Origin: Doryteuthis pealeii
Taxonomy: Eukaryota > Mollusca > Cephalopoda > Myopsida > Loliginidae
Length of the DNA stretch: 64,000 nt
Assembly (NCBI GenBank): GCA_023376005.1
Contig: CM042157.1
Span: forward strand, 88,689,086-88,753,085
Reading direction: 5' to 3'
Shown: positions 56,375 to 64,000 of the stretch, in pieces
How the letters are laid out: every line of letters starts with the position of its first letter
Numbering within the stretch: position 1 is the stretch's first letter
Translations under genes and position numbers: made by a program
Notes under the pieces: generated by a model
What the model was told of the DNA's origin: nothing
The model's input: the letters and a program-made list of their open reading frames with translations, nothing else
The model's database searches: none

Positions 56375-56517
56375 CATTTCCATTCTTAAAATAAATTTAT
56401 GCTCTACATTGTATTGAGCACTTTGTATTTGTTTTTTCTCAACCTTAACCTCTGGATATTGTGCGCTTCCAACGATCGTTCTTATACCCACCGGTAAGTT
56501 AATACTTATACATATAC

Positions 56518-56541
56518 AAATATATATATATATATATATAT

Positions 56542-56581
<40 letters not shown>
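56518..56581. repeat. (TA)n then (TG)n microsatellite
   Basis: TA run passing into TG run. Confidence 0.97.
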
Positions 56582-56583
<2 letters not shown>

Positions 56584-56830
56584 GAATAAAACAAAAGACA
56601 CATCTCCTGTTTAACAATTTTATTTGTGATTTTTTTCAAGTTTTCTGGCCAACTTTTTGATATTTGAGTGGAATTCGTGGATTTGGTCCACCAAAGTTCA
56701 TGTCCCGAGTACTTTCGGCATTTCGAAGTGCCATAAACTGTAACACATCACCCCTGATGATGGCACTTGAAAAAAATCACAAATAAAATTGTTAAACTGG
56801 AGATGCGTCTTTTGTTTAATTCAACATGCA
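56582..56830. mobile_element. Foldback element with split hammerhead halves
   Basis: Terminal inverted repeats of about 60 bp (GTTGAATAAAACAAAAGACA versus its inverse near 56805-56826). On the minus strand 56701-56732 keeps the 3' half of a hammerhead (stem II GGCA/TGCC, GAAA, GTAC, T, C, GGG). On the plus strand 56748-56767 keeps a 5' half (CCC, CTGATGA, TGGCAC). Neither strand has both halves in order. Confidence 0.65.
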
Positions 56831-56852
56831 TGAATGAAAGAATACTGCCCAA

Positions 56853-56883
56853 ACACACGCACACATATATATATGCATTCACG

Positions 56884-56920
<37 letters not shown>

Positions 56921-57050
56921 CTTTGAGGTTTGTTTCCATGTTGTTTATCGTAAAATATATACACACACGCGCAACCACACACACACACAAAACACCTAAA
57001 AAATGTCATTTCTCGATACACACCACACACACACACACACACACATACAT
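56853..57050. repeat. (CA)n microsatellites
   Basis: CA tracts at about 56885-56920, 56960-56990 and 57023-57048 with non-repeat islands. Confidence 0.9.
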
Positions 57051-57099
57051 ACCATAAAAGAAGAATATTTGACGTCATATTTCAAACCGTCCACCTTTC

Positions 57100-57275
57100 C
57101 AGCTACCTTTACAAAATTTTGAACAGATTGATAAACAAGGACTATCGCAGTTTTTCTCGTTATTACTTTTACTTATATCAACAAATGCCATGAAGAAGAT
57201 CTACTTAACAGATCGAAACACTGCAGCGTCGGCTAAATAAACTTACCACTTATTTCATTTAAACCTGTGTTTTTT
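57100..57275 (+). mobile_element. Hammerhead-bearing fragment
   Basis: Shares GAAGAAGATCT, GAAACACTGCAG and GGCTAAATAAA-type blocks with the minus-strand copy at 62185-62345, defining a family. Confidence 0.55.
57187..57233 (+). ncRNA. Hammerhead motif, one core change
   Basis: Stem I GCC/GGC, core ATGAAGA (first C replaced by A), stem II AGATCT/AGATC, GAAA, stem III CACTGCAGCG with one mismatch, T and C at the cleavage site. Confidence 0.6.
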
Positions 57276-57382
57276 GTTTAGCCTTACATTTAAGTAGTTA
57301 AATCCCGCCTAATTAACCATAAATGAATTAACTTTCAAAAAATTAGGTCTGACTAAAATTAAAAGCACATATTCTCCCAAAT

Positions 57383-57384
<2 letters not shown>

Positions 57385-57417
<33 letters not shown>
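57385..57417. repeat. (CA)n then (TA)n microsatellite
   Basis: Short CA then TA run. Confidence 0.95.
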
Positions 57418-57645
57418 GTCGTAAAAAGTAAAGTAAAGTCGTCGGGGCGGCCTAAAGTCGGTATCAGCCAGTCAGCGAGGGAGTCTATCCCCTTTTCAAT
57501 AGCGCTAGACCAAGGAGATTGTTTTTAGCATCTGAAGTGGAGCGCCACACCTTCTATCAGCTCCTTACTTTACCGCACAGATCCCTGTGCTACTCATACG
57601 CTGAGTTGGCGGGGACCGGTATCGAACTAGGAACCTTGTGGTTTC
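57418..57645 (-). mobile_element. SINE-A, head replaced by hammerhead
   Basis: Same body as 58175-58430 and keeps the B box (GGTTCCTAGTTCGATACC on the minus strand), but the sequence before the anticodon region is replaced by hammerhead DNA. Confidence 0.75.
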
Positions 57646-57686
57646 TACCGCGGTTTCGGTGTTACTCTAACACCTTCATCAGGGCG
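57646..57686 (-). ncRNA. Hammerhead motif fused to SINE-A
   Basis: Core CTGATGA, stem II GGTGTT/AACACC, GAAA, palindrome CCGCGG, T and A; the next base on the minus strand (57645) is SINE sequence. Stem I 5' strand GCC has no partner because the natural 3' strand has been replaced. Confidence 0.7.
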
Positions 57687-57689
57687 ATT

Positions 57690-58174
57690 GAGTGGAATTT
57701 TTTCGGTTACTTTATATAGCTAGACTGATATCTCTTTAATTCTTCCTGAAATTTAATCTTAGTAGGCTGCTAGTTTGTAGTTGGGGTTAAACTCCTCCTA
57801 TTTTGACCTACGTGGGTATTAGTGCGCTGTAACATTATACTTTTATTACCCCTTACCACTATCTTCAACTTACTCTATTGACCTTTATGGGGTCAGCTAG
57901 TCTGGAGTTTGGCTAAGTTTTTTTTAATTTATTTCTTTATTTCTTCTAGTAGTTTTTCTTTGTTACTGCTTTATCATAATTTTACTGTATTATGCCCTTA
58001 TTGATCAATTATATCTTATTGGTATTCTAATGGAGAGCGTTTTTTTTATTTTGTACTAGTACTGTTAATATAGTTATAATTAACTGGTCATATTCTGTTA
58101 AGTAATTCATCCGATAGTTCTCAAGAAAAATCCTCTTTACTTCCTCTTACCAATCTTTCTGAAACCAACCAGAT
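57690..58174. other. Unassigned stretch
   Basis: No gene or repeat family recognised. Confidence 0.4.
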
Positions 58175-58430
58175 ATAAGTAAAATAAAGTCGGGGGCGGC
58201 CTAATGTCGGTATCAGCCAATCAGCGAGGGAGACTATTCCCTTTTCACTAGCGCTAGACCAAGGAGATTGTTTTTGCATCTGAGGTGGAGCGCCACATCT
58301 ACCAACAGCTCCTTACTTTACCGCACAGATCCCTGTGCTTCTCGTAACGCTGAGTTGGCGAGGACCGGTATTGAACTAGGAACCTTGTGATTTCTAGCCG
58401 AACGCTCTACCGACTGAGCTAACCCGGCCC
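58175..58430 (-). mobile_element. SINE-A, best-preserved tRNA head
   Basis: Minus strand begins GGGCCGGGTTAGCTCAGTCG with a full A box (TAGCTCAGTCGGTAGAG) and B box (GGTTCCTAGTTCAATACC), then body blocks GCCAACTCAGCG, AAGGAGCTGTTGG, CTTGGTCTAGCGC, ending in an AAGTAAAATAAAG-like tail. A typical tRNA-Lys/Arg-like SINE head; the exact parent tRNA is not resolved. Confidence 0.85.
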
Positions 58431-58724
58431 TATCTAATTATTAGTTATTTTATGCTATTACTGTCTTTGATTTGATTAGACAATTTGTTCCCAAAAATAC
58501 ATTATTCTATTAGCGAAATCACGAAATTCACGAGAAAGTTGCACTTGAGAAAATCTAATTGATTGATAGACTTACTTTTTTGAAATCTGCCCTAACAGTA
58601 GATTTACTTTTCGAGGAGAAATATTTTTAAAAATGTTTATGATGATTATAAATTCCATTTATAATTTTGAAATTTTCTATGGAATGGGCTCTAATTCTTC
58701 TTTCTAGTCAAAGAAAATTGGGCT
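58431..58724. other. Unassigned stretch
   Basis: AT-rich, no features seen. Confidence 0.4.
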
Positions 58725-59120
58725 GAACTTGCACAAAGGTGTCAAAATTAGGGTGACCCAGAAAAAACAGAATCTAAATTATTCATTTTCCCATTAAACT
58801 AACCTTAAACCCCAACCCCAACCCTAACCCTAACCCCTAACCCTAACCCTAAACCCCTCTAGTTAAAATTAACAGTTTTTATTACAAAATTTGTGGTTCT
58901 GTTTTTTCTGGGTCACCGGTATACAGGGGGACCCAGAAAAAACAGAATCCAAATTATTTATTCATTTTCCCATTAAACTAAACTTAAACCCAACACTAAC
59001 CCTAATCCCTAACCCTAACCCTAAACCCCCTGTTAAAATTAACATTTTATTACAAAATTTGTGGGTTCTATTTTTTCTTGGTCCCCCTAATTTTGACACC
59101 TTTGTGCAAGTTCAGCCAAA
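58725..59120. mobile_element. Composite foldback with two telomere-motif units
   Basis: Outer inverted repeats of 33-34 bp (GGCTGAACTTGCACAAAGGT and its inverse). Inside are two tandem units (58750-58918 and 58924-59090). Each starts with GGGGGACCCAGAAAAAACAG-like sequence, then TTTTCCCATTAAACTAA, then 40-50 bases of CCCTAA variants, then an inverted end (TTCTGTTTTTTCTGGGTC). Confidence 0.8.
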
Positions 59121-59543
59121 GATTGTTAATCTATGGTGTTTAGGTCGTAAATGGTTTTATGTAGAATTAGTCCTTGGTTATTTTGATGTGTGTTGCTGCT
59201 GGCGTTGCTTGTTTTAATCCCATTCTATGTAGTCTTCTTTCCTGTGACTTGTCAGGCTGAAAATGAATTAAGAAAGAGAAGCGAAAAGACAAAGACAAAG
59301 GATACTTTTAGGGTTAGACTTTTATTCGTAGATTCGTTTCTTGGAGAGAAGATACTATCCTGAGCCATTTAATTGCATGTGTTCGCAGTAAGATCTGTGT
59401 TTAGAATGACCGAGGGTTCTTTTTTTGACGCCAAGAAGTGGTCCTTTTCTCAGCGTGTGTCCAGAGGGCTCTTCCTGTCTGTTGCCTCCTGGGAGATTGT
59501 TATTTATTTATTTTAATTTCTATTTCAATCACCACAAATAGTA

Positions 59544-59548
<5 letters not shown>

Positions 59549-59625
<77 letters not shown>

Positions 59626-59652
59626 CTCTGTCTCTGTCTCTCTCTCTCTATT
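59549..59652. repeat. (CT)n microsatellite with TG segment
   Basis: About 100 bases of CT with a TG insert near 59610-59625. Confidence 0.97.
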
Positions 59653-59689
59653 ACGGTAATCATTTTCTCATTTAATTTTTATAATTTTT

Positions 59690-59830
59690 ATTATTATCTT
59701 ACATATGCGGCACGTGTTTCAGATCTTCTGTTGACTTCCTCAGGCATTAATTAACCATATTTTGGCAGAATGTTAATATTTACAAGTGTGATGTCTGATA
59801 TTTGATAGGTTGTGTTTTTTTTTTTTTGTT
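59690..59830 (-). mobile_element. Interspersed repeat X, copy 3
   Basis: Shares TCTTACATATGCGGCACGTG and TTTTGGCAGAATGT with copies 1 and 2, followed by a T-rich run. Contains a hammerhead (59705-59747). Confidence 0.6.
59705..59747 (-). ncRNA. Hammerhead motif, cleavage site changed
   Basis: Stem I ATGC/GCAT, core CTGAGGA (allowed), GAAA, CACGTG, but the required U before the cleavage base is C. Confidence 0.55.
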
Positions 59831-60530
59831 TTTTTTTTTTTTTTGTTATTTGTAACTCACTTTTGATAAGTTTTTTATAACTTACTTTTAATAACCTTAA
59901 TAAGTAAGTTAAAAAACACACACAAACTTACAAATGTCAGAAATCATATAATAGGAGGTCTTCGTTTCTGTGATATTTCTACCCACATCTCTCTTCCTAC
60001 TTTTCAAATGGAACAACATTTAAATAAAAATATTCTTAAATGAAAGGCATCAATTTATTGGGAAAAAACATATCTAAGTAGAAAATGTCAAATTTTTCAA
60101 AGATTTTAATGTTCGAATGTTGAAATATATTATAATCAAGTACCTGCACAACGTTTTAATGTTAAAATCAAAATATCTAAATAACTAATTTTACACAGTT
60201 AGGAATATTCTAAGCTATTTCAAACAATGATTCATTTGAAATATTTTCCTTGATTCTATTGACAGTTAACACGATGCAAACATCCAATCTTCTTTAATAG
60301 TTTTTTTAAAAACTCCTTTATACACAATGATATGCAACAATCTTTACGAATATTATATATGTAAAGTTAAAGTGATTTCGTGACAGTGAACATTAATTTG
60401 CCAAGAAAATGAGAGTATTTATAAATGCAAAGAAAATATCACCGGCAATAAATGGTATTTTTCTTTTAAATGATATATAGCAACAGTATTAATATACATA
60501 TGTTTACTTGATATCACATATATATGTACA
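59831..60530. other. Unassigned stretch
   Basis: AT-rich, no gene or repeat family recognised. Confidence 0.4.
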
Positions 60531-60534
60531 TGTA

Positions 60535-61555
60535 AATATGTATGTATGAATGTATATATTTGTGTATGTATATATTTGTGTATGTTTGTATATATTTGTG
60601 TATGTATGTATATATTTATATATATTTGTGTATGTATATATTTGTATATATTTGTGTATGTATATATTTGTATATGTATGTATATATTTGTGTATATATG
60701 TATATATATATGTATGTAATATATTTTTGTGTGTATGTAATATATTTGTGTGTGTATGTATATATTTGTGTGTGTATGTATATATTTGTGTGTGTATGTA
60801 ATATATTTGTGTGTATGTAATATATTTGTATATGTATGTATATATTTGTGTGTGTGTAGTATGTATGTATATATGTGTGTATGTATGTATATATTTATGT
60901 ATGTATATATTTGTGTATGTATGTATATGTTTGTGTATGTATATATTTGTATATGTATGTATATATTTGTGTATATATGTATACATATATGTATGTATAT
61001 GTTTGTGTATGTATATATTTGTATATGTATGTATATATTTGTGTATGTATGTAATATATTTGTGTGTGTATGAAATATATTTGTATATGTATATATTTGT
61101 GTATGTATATATTTGTGTATGTATGTATGTATATATTTATGTATATATTTGTGTATGTATGTATATATTTGTGTATATATTTGTATATGTATGTATGTAT
61201 ATATTTATGTATATATTTGTATATGTATGTATGTATGTATATATTTGCGTATATATTTGTGTATGTATGTATATATTTGTGTATGTATATATTTGTATAT
61301 GTGTGTGTATATATTTGTGTATGTATATATTTATGTATGTATGTAATATATTTGTGTGTATGTAATATATTTGTATATGTATGTAATATATTTGTGTGTG
61401 TATGTATGTATATATTTGTGTGTATGTATGTATATTTGTATGTGTGTGTATGTATATTTGTGTATGTGTATGTATGTATATATATATATTTGTATGTGTA
61501 TATATGTATATATATTTGTATGTGTATATATGTATGTATATATATGTATATATAT
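60535..61555. repeat. 16-bp minisatellite (TGTATGTATATATTTG)n
   Basis: About one kilobase of 16-mer units with 12-, 18- and 20-base variants made by gaining or losing TGTA steps. Tyr/Ile/Cys/Val frames on the plus strand (to 184 codons) and Tyr/Thr/His/Ile frames on the minus strand are repeat translations. Confidence 0.97.
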
Positions 61556-61831
61556 AATTTTTTTTGTTTAATAAATCATATATACAATAACATTTAACGA
61601 TGTACGTACGACAAGAGACAGATTTATTTATATTTAATTTCCGGAAGAATTTAAAGCAATTCCAATAAAAGTATCTTCTCTAATGGAGTAGAAAAATAGG
61701 GGCTTTTTCAAACTCTTAATTGATTTCAGTAAGATTTTTTTTTTTTTTTTGTAAATTTTTGAAATTATCAAAAAGATTTATTTGGCTTCTTCGACACCTT
61801 TCAGTTGTGACTAGACAAACACTTATACATG

Positions 61832-61832
<1 letters not shown>

Positions 61833-61893
<61 letters not shown>
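61833..61893. repeat. (TA)n microsatellite
   Basis: Uninterrupted TA run. Confidence 0.98.
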
Positions 61894-61896
<3 letters not shown>

Positions 61897-62076
61897 GAGT
61901 AAATATGGAAAATAAATCAGACAATATTAAGAAATTTGAAAAAAACAAGTGTTCCGAAAATAGGATGAATTTATTTATCGATGTTTAAACATTTCGGTTT
62001 CTTTAAACCTTCATCAGGATGTATCTTGGGGTAAAGAAAATGATGGATGTTTTATAGATGACAGGAGATGAAAATC
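61894..62076 (-). mobile_element. Half of the 30142-30454 foldback family
   Basis: Inverse of about 30260-30454 with GGGAGTAAATATGGAAAATA at its outer edge, and bounded by (TA)n on both sides. Carries a well-preserved hammerhead. Confidence 0.7.
61977..62020 (-). ncRNA. Hammerhead ribozyme motif
   Basis: Stem I ATC/GAT, core CTGATGA, stem II GGTTT/AAACC with loop AAAG, GAAA, perfect palindrome TGTTTAAACA as stem III, T and C. Core complete; stem I only three pairs. Confidence 0.75.
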
Positions 62077-62180
<104 letters not shown>

Positions 62181-62184
62181 TGAT

Positions 62185-62345
62185 GAGAAAAATGGAAGTG
62201 AATCCGACGGTATGTGATATAGTGGAAAATTTGAAATAAAATAAATAAAATGAGTGATATTTATTCAGCCAACACTGCAGTGTTTCAATCTGTTTAGCAG
62301 ATCTTCTTCGGGCTTTTGTTGATTTAAGGAAAAATAATATTTATC
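62185..62345 (-). mobile_element. Hammerhead-bearing fragment
   Basis: Same family as 57100-57275. Confidence 0.55.
62268..62313 (-). ncRNA. Hammerhead motif, one-base core deletion
   Basis: Stem I GCC/GGC, core CGAAGA (U missing from CUGAAGA), stem II AGATCTG/CAGATT, GAAA, perfect palindrome CACTGCAGTG, T and T. Confidence 0.6.
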
Positions 62346-62534
62346 ACAGATAATAAGGAGACTGTGAGAGTCTTTTGTTGATCAGTCTGTTTAAAAATGT
62401 TTGAATGAAGAATTAGCGCATTTAGAATTGTTTGAAAATTATGAAACGCTGAGATAAACGGTTTTGAAGATGACATAGAACATTCTCTTATGTTGTGTGT
62501 GTGAGTATGTGTGAGAAAGATATATATATATATA

Positions 62535-63155
62535 TCTTATTATAATGGAGATTGTGTGTTTTTCTGTCTGTAACCGAAACTATATTACTACTCAAGTCAC
62601 AATTCCCTTACGTCACATTCTCCATGATTCTATTTCTATTTAAACCTCAATTAATAATAAAACTGTTTGATATTATTAATACTGTTAGCCTTACCTAAAT
62701 ACTAATAACATGCAATTGTATTTATATATACAACAAAATAGCAGTTTTCAGTGTAAACGTAAAGCTAATTTGCATATTGATATTAAAAAAACTGATTTTA
62801 ATAAAAATGTGCTTGGTATTATTGATTTCTAATTGTTTGGTTTTATCTTAATGAATATGATTAAAAATCTCTTCAATAAATCCTAAAAGAAATTCATTAA
62901 CAAGAAGAAATAACTGTAATTTTATTCTTTACTTCCTATTTTAACTAAATAGTTAAATTAGGAAAATTTAGCATTGAAAAACGGAAGTGATGAAAGAGTA
63001 AGTTTCAGTTGTTTTATTTTCCGATTATACCCCCTCCGTTTCAAATCTTTTTATCTGAATTCTTAATTAGTTTCATTAGCCTTTCTGATTTAATCTAATA
63101 TTTTATTACATTTAAACTTGAATACTTGCACCCGGAGGGTGCATATATTTGCTAG
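62535..63155 (+). mobile_element. Non-autonomous Helitron, 621 bp
   Basis: Same family as 49630-50220 along its whole length: TC start (TCTTATTATAATGGAG), GCACCC-GGA-GGGTGC hairpin near 63128-63142, CTAG at 63152-63155. Flanked by A and T within (TA)n. It has an extra segment near 63010-63040 relative to its sister. Confidence 0.85.
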
Positions 63156-63172
63156 TATATATATATATATAT

Positions 63173-63218
63173 TAGTCATCCACAGAAAGCCTGTTTCAAC
63201 GTTTCCCGTCTCTTCATA
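63173..63218 (-). ncRNA. Decayed hammerhead remnant
   Basis: GTCATCCACAGA and CGTCTCTTCAT align with the inverse of the complete motif at 29980-30021, but stem III and GAAA are damaged. Confidence 0.4.
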
Positions 63219-64000
63219 TTTTTTTCATTTAGAAGGATTTTTGTATCTTTATACTTCACAAAATATAAATACAAATAAATATGAATAAACATTTGTGTTA
63301 AAACTGTTGTTATTTCTAACATTACTTGCATTCCAAATAAAAATATTTACAGGGCCGGTAAAATAAGCATAAAATAGGCACTACTAAAAAGTCGTCAGCT
63401 TTTTATTTAAAAAACGAATTAGAATTAATTAAATCGATTATTTAGGGCCAAATGCCTGTCTAAGTCGAAAAGTAGTAACATAATGAGCATCCGTAAAAAA
63501 GCTAAATAATATTACATATGTAATTTATTTTTAATATATTTTAAACTATCTTTTTCGATCAATAAATGAGTTTTATAATCCATCAGTTATTTTATTTCAA
63601 AACATTCTGATTTTATTCGGTATTTCTGCTATGTTATATTGATATATAAAATTCATTTAAGATATGAAACGTCTAATTTTAAGTTTCAAATTTCATACTT
63701 TTAGATTCAAAACCATATTTATTTAATAACGATTTTCGTTTATTTTCTTTATCTAATAATTTTTGTAGAAAGACTCTATTGAAAATTTATGCCCTCCTTT
63801 TAAACAGAACAAATATCGATGTGTATTTTTTTCTTTTATAAAATGATAGCCAATTAAATGGTCATTGAAATGAGTAAAAGAAAGTCTTCAAAACTTATTT
63901 TTTTAGTTTTTATGATAAATTTATTTTCCAATATTCGAGACTAATTTTCTACCAGGATATCTCCCATACTTTTTTCTTCTATTCACAACTTCGGTCTTTT
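63219..64000. other. Unassigned stretch
   Basis: AT-rich, no gene or repeat family recognised. Confidence 0.4.

Larger units (their letters stand above)
56193..56388. mobile_element. Near-perfect palindrome with a hammerhead at each end
   Basis: About 196 bp whose two ~97-bp arms meet at 56288/56289 (ACATGT) with no spacer. Only a few mismatches separate the arms (for example TTGAATTAAT versus ATTAATTTAA). Each arm end carries a complete hammerhead. There is no reading frame. It resembles a MITE in form but bears PLE-type ribozymes. Confidence 0.85.

Noticed and set aside
58795..59035. True interstitial telomere
   Set aside because: CCCTAA runs are short, variable and always preceded by CCCATTAAAC inside foldback units, so they belong to the element.
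60504..61597. Tyr/Ile/Cys-rich and Thr/His-rich long frames
   Set aside because: Direct translation of the 16-bp TG/TA minisatellite on both strands.

Overview
The window looks like repeat-dominated, AT-rich invertebrate nuclear DNA, most likely from a mollusc and quite possibly a cephalopod. This is an inference from the repeat mix: very long TA, TG and CT microsatellites, several tRNA-derived SINE families, a DUF4817-like transposase head, RTE/CR1-type LINE fragments, Penelope-like (PLE) debris and Helitron-like elements. No search was run, so the taxon is not proven. There is no intact host gene that I recognise. The best coding candidate is one terminal exon near 34.4-34.7 kb on the minus strand.

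Layout. 1-3.1 kb is ordinary repeat debris ending at a 10-N gap. 3.1-5.4 kb is a 40-bp tandem array on the plus strand. After a degraded hinge, 6.3-10.4 kb is the same array on the minus strand. From about 6.0 to 47.3 kb the window is one huge imperfect palindrome. Its left arm is about 6.0-22.96 kb, its right arm about 36.0-47.3 kb, and the two are separated by about 13 kb. In mirror order both arms carry 40-bp array DNA, a Helitron-like element with ~270-bp core repeats, SINE-A, a C2H2 zinc-finger retroelement tail, a foldback element, SINE-C, a LINE reverse transcriptase broken by a PLE, a GATA/TCTA array, an RTE 3' end, a telomere-motif MITE and SINE-B. The arms differ by many 1-2 base indels, a ~2-kb segment present only on the left, a 502-bp insertion on the right with a 6-bp target duplication, and different tandem-repeat copy numbers. 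The spacer holds a DUF4817 ORF, hammerhead-bearing elements, a 1.5-kb 42-bp minisatellite and the candidate exon. 47.3-64 kb holds more Helitron-like elements, SINEs, foldbacks, microsatellites, a 100-N gap and a 1-kb 16-bp minisatellite.

The most interesting signal is a scatter of about twenty hammerhead-ribozyme motifs (CUGANGA, stem II, GAAA, a self-complementary stem III, then UH). Several are structurally complete: 29980-30021, 56203-56245, 56332-56374 and 40027-40065. Many occur as inverted pairs inside foldback elements next to TA microsatellites, and one is fused to a tRNA-SINE exactly at its predicted cleavage site. One lies in a PLE copy that also keeps a GIY-YIG endonuclease reading frame and a 13-bp target-site duplication, which links the ribozymes to PLEs. 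The scattered 1-base indels and the two N gaps mean part of the large inverted structure could be an assembly artefact, so that must be excluded first.
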